A stretch of 64,000 bases of DNA from Pieris napi (taxonomy: Eukaryota; Arthropoda; Insecta; Lepidoptera; Pieridae), in NCBI RefSeq assembly GCF_905475465.1, contig NC_062251.1, positions 6,751,001 to 6,815,000 on the forward strand, in the 5' to 3' direction. This document shows, piece after piece, positions 25,901-33,200 of the stretch. How positions within the stretch are numbered: position 1 is the stretch's first letter; every line of letters starts with the position of its first letter. Below the pieces are notes generated by a model. The model did no database searches. It saw only the letters and a list, made by a program, of their open reading frames with translations, and was not told the DNA's origin. A program made the translations under genes and the position numbers.

Positions 25901-28900
25901 TAGTTTAAAGTGTCTTCTGAGACATCGTTGAACATTAAGATCTAGCCTAAATTTCTAAAGTGTCAAAATTACGTGTCACGTTGTTTGTCCGCTATGGACT
26001 CCTAAACTACCGAACCGATATCAATCAAATTTGCACACCGTGTGCAGTTTGATCTAACTTAAAAGATAGGATAGCTTACATCTCAATTTATACCCGCAAT
26101 ATTATTTTATTGCAAAATATTTGTTTATTATTTGATAGTCACAATTCTAACAGATGGCGCTGTGTTGAAAGTACCAATGTTTCACATAAGCTACAATTTG
26201 ATGGCATAACCACCAAAAAAGCATGGTGGTCCCCATGACTGGTGTTCTCCTACCGTTTCCCTTGAATAGTTTGCTACTATGTAATATAACAAATACCTTA
26301 GCCACAGCAACGCTTGGCCGGTCTGCTACTTAATTTATGAAAACAAAATATCAATGAATTGTAAAATAGAATCTTCGGCATTGTTTATATTTAAACTAGC
26401 GGCCCTTCCCGGCTTTGCATATGTTCTTTAATATTGTGGAATAGTTTTTTGTTCCATCATCAATAGCATTGCAACGCATGCCATGTAAGATATTTTATAG
26501 GCATTTTTTACACATCGGGTAACATTATTGTAGTTTTAGAAGGGATCCTTATTTTTGTCTTGCAATTAAAATTCTTATATTAATCAGTGATAATATAGCA
26601 TTCAAATGATGAAAGAATTTTTTAAATCAGTCCAGTACTTTATGAGCCTATTCGTTACAAACATACTTACATACAAATCTTTCATCTTTATAATATTAGT
26701 ATAGATTACTCACAAGGCCTTGAATACAGCATTGGCTTGATGACACTAGGCGGGGCTAAAGAGCCTTGCATCTGGTTGTTTATTTGTTTAGCAGTCTGAG
26801 CTGCAACATTAACATTACCCTTGTCCCCTTTTATTGCCATTAGCGCTCGCTTTCTTTCCTCAATTTCTTTTTGCGCATTGGCCATCATCAGCTGCAATAT
26901 AGATAATTTATAATTAAAGATTAGACAGAGATTCATTATCAGATCTTAGTAGTACCAACATACGTGGGTGTTCCAAATGTTACGTCAAATATAAGTATAA
27001 TAAATAATATTAATGAATAAGCGATAGGGCACAGAGCGCCCCACGCTTTTTCACAATAAAACCAGTATTTTTTGTTCATTACCATTTTCAGCCTAATTTA
27101 GGAATTATTTTTCACTTTTTAGTTTGATGTGCTTTAAAAGCGTGTTTTTTTATTTTTTGACAGGTGCGCGCGCAAAGTTTGAATTAAATCTGTCCGTTAA
27201 AAGTAGGTCAAAATCGAGTCCGAAGTAGTCGGTTACATACATACATACAGGTGAAGCTAATATAAAGCGTGTAAAAATAAAGCAAATATATCTATGATTA
27301 CTAACAGACTGATTATAAATGTTTAAACGCCTGAACACATCTTCATAAATTATATGTAAAAACAGTGTTATTGACTTCAGCTTTCTACCAAAAACCTTAT
27401 AATAATCAGACCGCAGATGACACAGACAGAAACAGTAACTTTATACCTATAACACTCCCTTAACAGCTCTCTTTATGGGTTAAACTTAGTAATAAATTTT
27501 CCCCAGGTTCTATTCTCTATTGAAACTGACATTGAAAAAGGGACCTTTAAAAAAAAAGTTTTAAAACATAAATTACTGCTGGATTTTTAGTAAAGATACC
27601 ACCACTTTAATATAATCCACCAATAAAGTGTTAATTTTTTAAGGCACCATGTCACCCTTACTTTAAGTAATCATATACTCCTACTTATACTAGCAGATTA
27701 ACACCACTTACATATAAAAAATCAAATGTACCTTAATTTTGTCTGCACTCAAACCAGCCATCTTGGAGCCGACAGTCCCATCCTCAGGTATTATAGAAGG
27801 TATTTCCAATCCATTATCTTTATCATCTCTATCTTTCTCCCTCTCCTTATCTCTGTCATGTCTTTCCCTTCTTTCATCACGAGATTCATGTTTATCATCA
27901 TGACGTGACCTACAACATTGAAATGATAAAAAATAGATTCTGGTATCATGATTCATAGAAATTTTAAAAACATAAGGTTGACGACTCATTGGTCTAGTGG
28001 TTAGTACCCCTGACTGCGAATCCATGGGTCCCGGGTTAGAGCCCCGGCTGAGTCGAACATCGATGTGATGAGCATTTGGTGTTGTGCTTAGGTCTTGGGT
28101 GTTTAAATATGTATTTATATGTCTATCTATCTATAATATGTATGTATATCCGTTGCCTAGTACCCATAACACAAGCTTCACCAGCTTAGCATGGGACTAG
28201 GTCAATTGGTGTGAATTGTCTTTAAAAAAAATAAAAAAAAATAAAAAAAAATAAGGGTTTCTAATTATGACTAAGTAATATAAGTTTGTCTATTATCTGC
28301 ATTAAATTACCTAGGAATGGTTATGTGGAAAGGAATGTTAAATAATGACAGCAGGAATACCCAACCAAAGTAGGAAGTGTTCAAATTAATATGGTGTTTA
28401 ACTTTAATACTATATTTACTAACTTTTTGGTCAAATATGTAATCAGCTTTGATCTATATATAAGATGTATATCTCTAGGAAAACGCAAACAAGGTAGATA
28501 TCAACTGTCGCAAGAAAAATCTAATTAAGCCAAATATAAAAATCTTTCTTATGGTATAAACTCAACATATATTAAATAATTACTACAACAATTATAATAT
28601 ATAAATAAAATACAACCCCATAAAGAATAAATAAGCCTACATTTGCCAGATGTAGGAGGAGGATGTACAAAATCCTTAGCTAGACCATCTGACTTTATAG
28701 CAAATTTCAAATTGGAAGAATTTAAAAGTTTTCTCAGACCTATTCAAATTTACTATACTATATCTAATATATAAAATTCTCGTGTCACAGTTTTCATTGC
28801 CATACTCCTCCGAAACGGCTTGACCGATTTTGATGAAATTTTTTGTGCTTATCCGGTATCTATGAGAATCGGCCAATATCTATTTTTCATCCCCCTAAAT

Positions 28901-29470
28901 GTTAGGGGTAGTCCACCCCTAAATTTTTTTTTTAGTTTTTAGACAAAATTTTTAATTTCTATTTTTTTATGATACAGCGTTAAAAAATACATACAACCCC
29001 TAACTTTGACCCCTCTCCGATCAATCCCTATTTTTTTATTGTAAATGATATACATGGCAAAACGACGTTTGCTATAATATATGTGAGTGTAACAAAACAA
29101 ACCTTTTGTTATCTTTGTCTTTATCGTTACTCTCATGTTTCCGTTTTTGTGATTTTGATGACGATATCAGTTCTTGAGCCAAAGCTATAACTTTGTCAGC
29201 AAGTTTGCTTGCTTTTTTTGAGTCAATATGAGACGATATTCTATCGATTATCTTTCGCCGTTCATACCTGCAATAATTTATTGAATATTTATAATCTATA
29301 TTTAACAAAACCAATTTATAATAGCGGCGGTAAGTTACTTACCCATTTGTTAAACAAGAAGAGACTGTAGATAGTAAAGAACTATCAGATTTTCCGATAG
29401 TTCTATATATAGCCCGGTCTATAGACGACCTCAAGTCTTCCACTTCTCTTCTAGATAGCTGTAAGGCCAT
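3240..29470 (-). CDS. PRPF3: U4/U6 small nuclear ribonucleoprotein Prp3 (15 exons)
   Basis: Spliceosomal protein of the U4/U6 di-snRNP and tri-snRNP; in known systems Prp3 binds U4/U6 RNA and contacts Prp4. Coding exons in transcript order: 29343-29470, 29103-29267, 27732-27909, 26714-26891, 25720-25803, 24687-24805, 23404-23595, 21305-21432, 19108-19295, 9537-9684, 8623-8776, 7520-7575, 5816-5965, 4015-4147, 3240-3350. All junctions are GT-AG and keep frame, giving 703 residues (human about 683). An N-terminal PWI-like region (about 1-90, MALQLSRREVEDL start) is followed by an Arg/Asp/Glu-rich stretch (about 98-140), the PRP3 core (APLILDREGRTVD, ITNLVEHPQQL, FLTKKERKKLRRQ, GTEAVQDPT), and a C-terminal domain (about 556-690; VVVVEGGPK, LMLNRIKW, LVWEGT, HYWDLA). 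Intron 9 (9685-19107) hosts a separate antisense gene. Introns are full of transposon remnants. Transcribed divergently from PRPF4. Confidence 0.95.
3724..3950. mobile_element. Partial copy of the 20384 foldback family
   Basis: This stretch repeats the left arm and part of the centre of the 20384-20936 element (GCTTATTTAATGAAACGTAT through the TTTTAATCAGGGTAGTATT region). It lies about 65 bp downstream of PRPF3 exon 14 in intron 14. The bases before it (3668-3723) recur near 60147-60210. Confidence 0.65.
3950..3998 (-). mobile_element. Short GGCCGGCAACGCAC LINE fragment
   Basis: CGCGAGTGCGTTGCCGGCCT followed by TTGAAGAATTG. It lies 17 bp from the PRPF3 exon 14 coding end (4015). Confidence 0.5.
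4203..4572 (+). mobile_element. GAAGTTATACTTC-type MITE, copy 1
   Basis: About 370 bp, starting with GTTATACTTCTTTAGGCGCG and ending GCCAAAGAAGTATAACTTC plus a short hairpin tail (TACACGCACCC). The interior (TGACTATAATGACTCCTTTT, TTGCATGCAATC) is shared with copies at 24886, 35791 and 53719. Lies in PRPF3 intron 13, about 55 bp upstream of the exon 14 acceptor. Confidence 0.7.
4870..5270. mobile_element. MITE with GGGGGCGTCCATAAATTA ends
   Basis: The TIRs GGGGGCGTCCATAAATTA(A/C)GTGAGG are exact mirror images at 4870 and 5270. The interior has G-runs (9 G near 4950) and CTCAC/GTGAG stretches that extend the pairing. Lies in PRPF3 intron 13; no ORF. Confidence 0.75.
6319..6384. repeat. 17-bp perfect inverted repeat
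   Basis: AGAAATGGACATTTTTA (6319-6335) and its exact inverse (6368-6384) surround AT-rich DNA in PRPF3 intron 12. It could be a hairpin or the core of a decayed element. Confidence 0.6.
6450..6612 (+). mobile_element. Partial copy of the 42886 MITE
   Basis: Matches 43290-43441: AGTAGCATTTTATTTTT, GTCCCTTTTTCGGTG, then GAAATGTCAGAATTCTACGG. The left end is missing. Confidence 0.5.
7112..7353 (-). mobile_element. tRNA-headed SINE family 1
   Basis: On the minus strand it starts GACGACTCATTGGTGTAGTG (A-box like) and has a B-box GGTTCGATCCC in the head. It continues CATCGATGTGATGAGCATTT and ends GGTGTGAATTG plus an A-tail. Full-length copy in PRPF3 intron 12. Confidence 0.85.
8044..8606 (+). mobile_element. 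GAAGTGAAACTTC-type MITE at the PRPF3 exon 11 donor
   Basis: Starts TTGAAGTGAAAC, contains GTTACGCGCCAT repeats, and ends with AAGGTCATAAAGAAG and the hairpin TACACCTAGTACACGCACAC. The hairpin lies about 16-20 nt into PRPF3 intron 11 (exon 11 ends at 8623 on the minus strand). Same family as the palindrome at 39391-40516. Confidence 0.65.
8935..9035 (+). mobile_element. GGCCGGCAACGCAC LINE fragment, upstream part
   Basis: TGTGGAACCACCTGCCTATT, GAAGTATTCCCGAACCAATT, GCGCACCAATTCTTAAAAGG; the 3' tail is missing. Confidence 0.55.
9072..9178. repeat. CACT/CACA-rich simple sequence
   Basis: Irregular ACTCACTCACACAC-type repeats in PRPF3 intron 10. Confidence 0.85.
9690..9742 (-). mobile_element. 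5'-truncated SINE family 1 tail at the PRPF3 exon 10 acceptor
   Basis: Only the last bases (GTGTGAATTGTCCAATA) and an A-tail of nearly 30 nt remain. On the PRPF3 strand the A-run ends about 11 nt upstream of the exon 10 acceptor, leaving ATTATTTTCAG as the only pyrimidine-containing part. Confidence 0.65.
10547..10806 (-). mobile_element. tRNA-headed SINE family 1
   Basis: Same family as 7112, full length, with the poly(T) of the complementary tail at 10547-10558. Lies in PRPF3 intron 9. Confidence 0.85.
11296..11410 (+). mobile_element. GGCCGGCAACGCAC LINE tail
   Basis: AAAAGGCCGGCAACGCACTT, CACTTAACATCAGATGAGCC, TTTGCCTCTTGTTAG. Lies in PRPF3 intron 9. Confidence 0.65.
11590..11690 (-). 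mobile_element. Fragment of SINE family 3 head
   Basis: Carries GCGCACATTGGTGCACAGCC and the anticodon/B-box side (AACCTACGACCTCAGGGATG). Lies in PRPF3 intron 9. Confidence 0.55.
11716..12163 (+). mobile_element. MITE of the TTGAAGTTCTTTAGGCGCA family
   Basis: Begins TTGAAGTTCTTTAGGCGCA, carries GTCACGAAGATGTGCAGCG, and ends GCCAAAGAAGTTTCACTTC plus the ACTTTGTACGCACTCAC tail. Relatives lie at 24127-24640 (minus) and, as fragments, at 32425-32475, 62228-62270 and 63222-63345. Lies in PRPF3 intron 9. Confidence 0.6.
12410..12570 (+). mobile_element. GGCCGGCAACGCAC LINE tail, degraded
   Basis: CACTGAAGTATTTCCGAACC, AAGAGCGTACCAATTTTTAA, ACATCAGGGGATCCTCC. Lies in PRPF3 intron 9. Confidence 0.55.
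12914..13357 (-). mobile_element. Helitron-like element
   Basis: On the minus strand it begins AATCTATACTAATATTATAA and ends GGCCGAGTCTACTAGT. No inverted ends; CTAGT end as in Helitrons. The internal part resembles 25965-26332. Lies in PRPF3 intron 9. Confidence 0.6.
13486..14105 (+). mobile_element. LINE 3' fragment with an internal insertion
   Basis: C-terminus DYLVDKRVWD and 3'UTR as in 39035-39391, but about 345 bp (13603-13950) that is missing there lies between GATTTGCTATT and AAAGAGTACCGAGAG. The extra DNA recurs near 27040-27275. Confidence 0.65.
13603..13950. repeat. Repeat with CCACGCTTTT ends and a CATA microsatellite
   Basis: A 110-bp segment (13626-13735) is bounded by CCACGCTTTT and its inverse. 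A (CATA)n run of about 32 bp (13895-13926) follows. The copy at 27040-27275 holds the bounded segment in the opposite orientation but the CATA part in the same orientation. Confidence 0.6.
15019..15025 (+). promoter_or_regulatory. Possible TATA box of the nested gene
   Basis: TATAAAA lies 133 bp before the preferred ATG. The surroundings are AT-rich, so chance occurrence is quite possible. Confidence 0.25.
15158..17467 (+). CDS. Unrecognised secreted precursor with three SYY/PLSHTxIPGYN modules and a four-Cys tail
   Basis: I do not recognise this family. The intronless ORF lies antisense inside PRPF3 intron 9. An in-frame ATG at 15086 would add 24 polar residues; I prefer 15158 because it opens with a signal-peptide-like MFLPIYTLAAIANIVAKS (769 residues). 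Numbering from 15158: furin-type sites REKR (88-91), RIKR (235-238) and RIKR (445-448) are each followed by SYYIP, SYYIA or SYYMP. Module PLSHT(F/Y)IPGYN, continuing to an acidic/aromatic V.(D/R)(F/Y)..G.V stretch, starts near 183, 258 and 470. Linkers are rich in Asn, Thr, Lys, Asp and Tyr with further basic sites (near 560 and 576). The end has four Cys (746, 749, 754, 765; C-x2-C-x4-C-x10-C) in GTCFMCRSIGCPFNY. Processing into repeated tyrosine-rich peptides, or a secreted matrix protein, is inference. Not obviously a transposon product. AATAAA signals follow at 17546 and 17593. Confidence 0.75.
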   Translation: MFLPIYTLAAIANIVAKSHNYNIDHELNPYLRVKKSISDVKVKDIEHIYPVESDQSEQNRHSAINKENQLKYSTVHDPDELNFKDQSREKRSYYIPISRPIEDSSTSIPTITKDVSSTSDLNDIEPTTTTTDSSYSDYNVDYENGGNFIFKNQLGDTNKNKTDKYPNNGLNNSTNNNTQAYYPLSHTFIPGYNEPKDVFDFEKGPVYTNSTDTKTNAEQENEEFLKENDDKNNERIKRSYYIAKSQSSKPGNAQSYYPLSHTYIPGYNTQEGVYDFDRGQVLPISKNITSDTPNKSKETKPQEKEDPHKNDDRTQRTTTKRPTTKHNLERMTRSPQPLNWKHNEDYDDYTQLQPKNKRPAQRESQNPTNLDYDNDGEFIVYRPKSVNRVKPKQAPRRKPTNTPHTGKHPKPHTTKQPEDSDSKESEENMDTYYRRGSGRRHAITRIKRSYYMPTYEYDNYGRKKINGYRPLSHTYIPGYNEQEDVWRYEGGEVYPYPSNGGGDIDNTGTQRGQGNKKHKTTNEDETRNKKHKSSKDKKDESLLDKIIINPIKKLFGYRKKRNTNIDIPNNTIIVRKRNGVTDFLNNMVDKIHNYTRRDQVIIIDENNIHNGKTNENYLSSVPDPYGNGYDDIAYPNNPYYDNRNHYNTQDNRYDNRQYRPYQHKANRGFSPYQNGYQYPTRYNYNQRSYQSNNNDINNSYYQTTNANVNSLPQNITDNKEGKKKNVTDGIEENEETEDERILKGTCFMCRSIGCPFNYKKIGPSCVRIH
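17546..17598 (+). terminator. Two AATAAA signals of the nested secreted-precursor gene
   Basis: AATAAA at 17546-17551 and again at 17593-17598, 79 and 126 bp after the stop of the nested gene. Both precede the LINE tail at 17737. Confidence 0.5.
17737..17896 (+). mobile_element. LINE 3'UTR fragment
   Basis: TGGCGATTAAAAAGAGTGGC, TTTATTGCCAGTTCTTCTC, AATGTAAAATTAGAAGC. Matches the 3'UTR of the 43731-45950 LINE. Lies just after the nested gene. Confidence 0.65.
17969..18640 (+). mobile_element. Helitron-like element split by another
   Basis: The outer element (ATATAAAATTCTTATGTCAC, then CCTCCGAAACGGCTCAACCG) resumes at about 18512 (TTTTCACCCCTCCACGATTA). A second one of the 25965 type (ATTACGTGTCACGTTG to GCAACGCTTGACCGGTCTG) occupies 18198-18512. 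The intact outer arrangement is seen at 42092-42402. Confidence 0.6.
18650..19036 (+). mobile_element. Helitron-like element
   Basis: Starts TATATATAAAGATGAATTGC, has the usual AACGGCTGGACCGATTTGG near the 5' side, and ends TTCACGGGGTCATCTAGT. Ends about 70 bp downstream of PRPF3 exon 9. Confidence 0.65.
19366..19902. mobile_element. MITE with TTA target duplication (PIF/Harbinger-like)
   Basis: The TIR GGGTATGTTCCGATATACAC plus TGCGA is present at both ends in inverted form. It is flanked by TTA at 19363-19365 and 19903-19905, the usual target of PIF/Harbinger elements. It is 537 bp with no transposase, in PRPF3 intron 8, starting about 70 bp upstream of the exon 9 acceptor. Confidence 0.75.
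20384..20936. mobile_element. Foldback element with about 155-bp TIRs and TA target duplication
   Basis: The left arm (AGATCCCGATATACAACG onward, 20384 to about 20545) is repeated inverted at about 20783-20936 with few differences, including ATCCATATGGGTTGCCTAGC. TA flanks both ends. The central 240 bp is unique AT-rich DNA. A partial copy lies at 3724-3950. Lies in PRPF3 intron 8. Confidence 0.8.
21108..21234. mobile_element. Half copy of the GGGAGCGTTCAAGTATT MITE family
   Basis: Only the right half is kept (CACAAAACGTTTTACTATAC to ATACTTGAACGCTCCC). It ends about 70 bp downstream of PRPF3 exon 8. Confidence 0.55.
21512..21914 (+). mobile_element. Helitron-like element
   Basis: Starts CTAATATATAAAATTCTCGT, has CTCGACCGATTCTTATG, and ends GGGGTCCACTAGT. 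Probably a mosaic of two elements (junction near 21715). Lies in PRPF3 intron 7. Confidence 0.6.
22173..23029 (+). mobile_element. TA-flanked DNA transposon with 25-bp TIRs
   Basis: The ends are TAGTGCTTTTCATGAAAGAAG(TCCC) and the inverse with one mismatch, flanked on both sides by TA (22171-22172, 23030-23031). This fits a Tc1/mariner/IS630-type target site. It is 857 bp long, in PRPF3 intron 7. It carries a short two-exon helix-turn-helix ORF but no catalytic domain, so it is non-autonomous. Confidence 0.8.
22327..22816 (+). pseudogene. Truncated two-exon transposase N-terminus (helix-turn-helix)
   Basis: Exon 1 is 22327-22459 (MPKVVKSSAREIVLKVKEFC ...) with donor GTACTT. Exon 2 is 22662-22816 after TTAATTGCAG; the join restores GVSEKTVTRITNEG. 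The result is about 95 residues: a predicted helix-turn-helix DNA-binding N-terminus like those of DDE-type transposon proteins in insects, then a low-quality tail ending in TAA. No DDE catalytic part is present, so it can at most bind ends. Whether the intron is spliced is untested. Confidence 0.55.
23733..23970 (-). mobile_element. Two to three tandem copies of the GGCCGGCAACGCAC LINE tail
   Basis: Tails begin at 23733 and 23848, both with CTGATGTTAAGTGATA and GTGCGTTGCCGGCCTTT, and a short third piece is at 23950. Lies in PRPF3 intron 6. Confidence 0.65.
24127..24640 (-). mobile_element. Minus-strand relative of the 11716 MITE
   Basis: Shares the GTGCGTGCGTACAAAG tail, GCTGCACATCTTCGTGACGC and TTTCATCCGTAAA. 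A CT-rich block (24425-24530) has expanded inside it. Lies in PRPF3 intron 6. Confidence 0.55.
24831..25457 (-). mobile_element. Helitron-like element interrupted by MITE copy 2
   Basis: Minus strand: 5' part at 25457-25255 (ATATATAAAATTATCGTGTC), 3' part at 24885-24831 ending GCCGGGTCAGCTAGT. Confidence 0.65.
24886..25254 (-). mobile_element. GAAGTTATACTTC-type MITE, copy 2, nested in a Helitron-like element
   Basis: Full-length minus-strand copy. Its tail hairpin (GTGCGTGTACTTATGTACGC) is at the left and GCCTAAAGAAGTATAACTTC at the right. It interrupts a minus-strand Helitron-like element (24831-25457) in PRPF3 intron 5. Confidence 0.7.
25505..25590 (-). mobile_element. Degraded GGCCGGCAACGCAC LINE tail
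   Basis: GAGATTCACCTGACGTTCAG and TTAGCGGCCTTTGAGT keep the order of the family but with many changes. Lies in PRPF3 intron 5. Confidence 0.4.
25965..26332 (+). mobile_element. Helitron-like element
   Basis: Starts ATTACGTGTCACGTTGTTTG, has TGGACTCCTAAACTACCGAA, and ends with GCAACGCTTGGCCGGTCTG. Lies in PRPF3 intron 4. Confidence 0.6.
26393..26707 (-). mobile_element. Helitron-like element, 7 bp from PRPF3 exon 4
   Basis: Minus-strand AATCTATACTAATATTATAA start at 26707 and GCCGGGAAGGGCCGCTAGT end at 26393. The element begins just 7 nt after the exon 4 coding end (26714), so its start sits directly behind the splice donor. Confidence 0.7.
27040..27275. repeat. Second copy of the CCACGCTTTT repeat, segment inverted
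   Basis: 27040-27145 is the reverse complement of 13626-13735; 27175-27275 matches 13840-13945 directly. Lies in PRPF3 intron 3. Confidence 0.6.
27981..28252 (+). mobile_element. tRNA-headed SINE family 1
   Basis: Full-length plus-strand copy. A-box region TTGGTCTAGTGGTTAGTACC, a slightly mutated B-box, and an AAAAAAATA-type tail. Lies in PRPF3 intron 2, about 70 bp upstream of exon 3. Confidence 0.85.
28762..29075 (+). mobile_element. Helitron-like element
   Basis: CTAATATATAAAATTCTCGT start, CGAAACGGCTTGACCG, then ACATGGCAAAACGACGTTTG. Same family as 42092. Lies in PRPF3 intron 2, close to the exon 2 donor. Confidence 0.65.
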
Positions 29471-30261
29471 CACGAAGGCGTCTCATAAACAAATCCTATT
29501 GTTAAAGTTTAAACACTACTTTGAGGTTATGATATCACAACACTCTGTTTTCATTGCAATTATCGTTAAGGTAAAGACTAAAGAACTATAACTTAAAAGC
29601 CTAATAATTAATAAAATCCCACTGATTCACGGCGGTGAATTTATAACGTCGTAGAATAAATACAAACTATTAGCGATGTATATTTTCACTTTTCAGTTTT
29701 CACAGTTGTCATTTTTTTTTATGGGAATAGTTTTAACTTTATGCCACAGTTGTCATTTTATTTTAACAAATTTACAAACTCGACCACAGACTAGTGGAGA
29801 TGTAATTATTTTTAATATTTATAATTCATATTAATTATGTTCATATTAATTGAGCAAGTTTTGTAAAAAAGTATTTACAAATATTATTGACTAAAAATCA
29901 TTTTTAACTGTGTAAAAAAGTGAATGCAGAATAGTTAAAATTAAAAGATATTCAACATTGACAATACATGACGCGTAAATATAATTCAGAACGCTCAAAA
30001 CTATGTGTCATAAGTCATTTGTCAAAACTAATGAACTCAGAAAGAACTGTGAACATTGATAGTTGATACAGTTTTGTTTGCCGCTGCTGCTTTGTAATTT
30101 TGTCAAATTACTTTAGATTTTTTTTGGGTTTGGGGAATTTTTTTTTGGGGATTTTTTGGGGAAACAGTACATGCATATTACCTTGATTATGATATAAAAG
30201 TGGAACTAAAAAAAACAATTGTTGTCTTTAAGTTTATTCCTATTCAAAACATAACCTGAAA
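29471..30261. promoter_or_regulatory. Shared divergent promoter region of PRPF3 and PRPF4
   Basis: This 791 bp interval is the only sequence between the two start codons, which face apart, so it must hold both 5'UTRs and both promoters. No canonical TATA pair was identified. A CACAGTTGTCATTTT motif occurs twice (about 29701 and 29744), and a G/T-rich tract lies at about 30118-30165. No mobile-element copy was recognised in it, in contrast to the introns on both sides. Transcription starts cannot be placed by eye. Confidence 0.6.
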
Positions 30262-33200
30262 ATGTCTGATGATGATGATGATGTTATTCTGGTAAAAAAA
30301 ACGAAAACTGTTTACTATGGATCGCTGGAAGAGCAAGAAAAGGCACGGTTGGCTGCACTGGCAGCAGCCGTCAAAGAAGGTGTTGAAGATGGTGATGCTA
30401 AAGAGTTGGGAGATATACAGATATCCAATGGTAATTGTAGTAAAGTGTCTTAATTGTCTAATAGAAAATTCAATTCAAATAAAAATATGTATTTAGTTAG
30501 AGTAGTTAAATGTTTGTATCTGACGGTATAGTGACATAAATTTGATACCTTGCCCAAAACCTTAAAAGTAACTACAAATTAAAACATGAAGACTTTATTT
30601 AGTTGCTGCTAACTCTGAACCTTGCACTGGTGATACTGACTAAGCAGAGTTCAATATATTTACTATTATTGCTTCTTAGTTTAATTTTTATATGCCTCCA
30701 ATTGTTTCTTTACTTCTAATATCCCTAGAAAGATTTACTTACCAGAACCTCTATACAAAAATCAGTCTGATGTCTCAATATTACATATCATGCGCTGAAG
30801 TCACAATCATATATAGTGCTATTTGATAAATAAAAACTATTAATATTTGTATTTGTAGAATATATGGAGCTTGAAGAAGAAATGTCAAGGGACAAGAAAG
30901 CTCTGCTTGAAGAGTTTGAGAGAAGACGTAAGGCTAGACAGTTAAATGTCTCAACAGATGATGATGAGGTTTGTGTCACAATTATAATTCATTTATTAAA
31001 TAATTTGAATAAAAGTAAAATTTTAAATTTCAATAAAGCTATTGCTGGCTAATTTTTTAGCTAAAGCTAAAGCTAATTTAGAGTTACACTGACTTTCAAT
31101 GTGTTGCTTTTCATCACTGACTCAGCATAAGCTGTTTTAGTTTGGTGTAGAGCACAAAGGACTAAACGCACTAGATTATGGTGTACATTTATTATTGTTG
31201 CATATGTATGTGACTGTACACGCACACTAAAGCATGCACTAAAAATATTCTATGCTAAGTCGGTTTCAGTCTGACTCTGAAACTAGTTCAATGCTGCATT
31301 CAGATTTCCAACAATTAAAAAAACACTATATATACAGTAAAACCAACAAAAACACCCTAATAATGTTTCACCCTAGAGATAATGAATCTTATTAAAGATT
31401 AGGTTTCCCAGTAAAGCGGTGCCGTTATCTAACAGCCGTAATGTAGTGTTGGGTGACGTCACCCATACGTTGTCTATAAATAACATCAGAGTAGGTTTTT
31501 TAGAGAACGTTGAGTGTTATCGTAACGTCAAATAGCGTTGCTGTCATTTGCATGACGGCCGTCATAGCGGTGATAAACATTAGCTCAACGTTTTTCGCGT
31601 GTAGCGGTGCCCATATTTAATTAATACAATGAGTGAAAACGTGACTTGGACGAGCGATATATGATGTTTTTTTGCATTATGCTAAAAGTAAAGACGGCCG
31701 TTATTAACAACCGTAAAATGACGGCCGTTAGTTAACGGCATCGCTTTTCTAGGAAACCCAAGCTTAACCAAACAATATGAGTTAAAACTAGATAATTTTT
31801 GCCAGGTTCGAAGAAGTTTGAGGCAGCTGGGTGAATCAGTTTGCTTGTTTGGAGAAGGCCCAGCAGAAAGACGTGTAAGATTGAGGGATTTACTAAGCTA
31901 GTAAGTTTACTTGAAGCATTCTCGTAGCCTTAAAAAAAGTTTTTTTTTTTTATTTATGATTGGACAATTCACACCAATTGACCAGTCCCATGCTAAGCTG
32001 GTGAAGCTTGTGTTATGGGTACTAGGCAAAGAATATACATACATATTATATATAACACCAAATGCTCATCACATCGATGTTTGTCTCAGCCAGGGATCGA
32101 ACCCCGGACCCATGGATTCGCAGTCAGGTGCTAACCACTAGACCAATGAGCCGTATATAAAAAAAGCTTTGCCAACAGACGTGACCTTAGTGACCTTACC
32201 TTACCTTCATTATGTTATTTTATTTAAACCAATACTATATTTTGTTTTTTGTTTGAATATAAATTTAAATATGTATATGTTAAATATAAACCAATATTAA
32301 TTTAAATATAAACCAATCTTAACTGACACTACTTAAAACGTTTGTTTATAAAATAAACTAAAAACTATGTGAATCCAAATTAAACAATCAAGCTTACAGC
32401 CATGAGTACCGAGTAAAAAATAAAAAAAGTGCGTGCATACAAAGTACATAATATGTCAGAAGTGAATCTTTTATCGTTCCATTATTCTCATACTATGATG
32501 AGCACAGATTCCTGTTCAAGCACCATTGCATACTTAGGTCTACGGCTAAAAATTAAAAAAAAAAAAAAACTGACCCGACCAGGATCGAACTGGAGACCTT
32601 AAAGAGAGACTAATGAGGCAATGAGAAGCAAGTGTGTGAAAGTATTAGTTTCCGTCAATAGATGGCGCTGTTGTACAGTTAAAACGCGGTATTAAGTTGA
32701 CAGCTAATTCATACATAAGGTTTCCTAGACAAAATGTCTTTACTCTGGTTTCCCTTCAAAACGTATAAATCTTTCGCCTTTTACTAAAGATTTCCGTGGA
32801 GGGGAACACTCAAATGAGTCTAACTCAATTTTTGATACCCTTTGCAGGGTTTATAAGTTTATATGATTTATTGTATTATATAATATATTATATTATACTA
32901 TGTAAAATAAATAATAAGGTTATTTCTATTTACTATATAATTTATTTTAATACATGCTTTCATTTTCCGCATAGATTGTTTTTTTTTTGAAATCTATATA
33001 TATAAAAAGAAAATGGTGTTCGTTTGAGGCTCTTTCACGCTTAAACCACTGATCGTATCGACATGAAACTACCACCCCACCATTCGATGCGAAATTAGAT
33101 GGTTTATGGCTATTTATTTTTTTAATTCCAACGTTCCTTCATTTTTTTATTTCTGTTTTACTTTTATGAAAAGTTTTCCCGCTAATAAAAACAAAAGAGG

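Noticed and set aside
27981..28055. tRNA-like sequence with A and B boxes
   Set aside because: It is the head of a SINE: the same head is followed by the same 180-bp body in five places, and the cloverleaf is imperfect.
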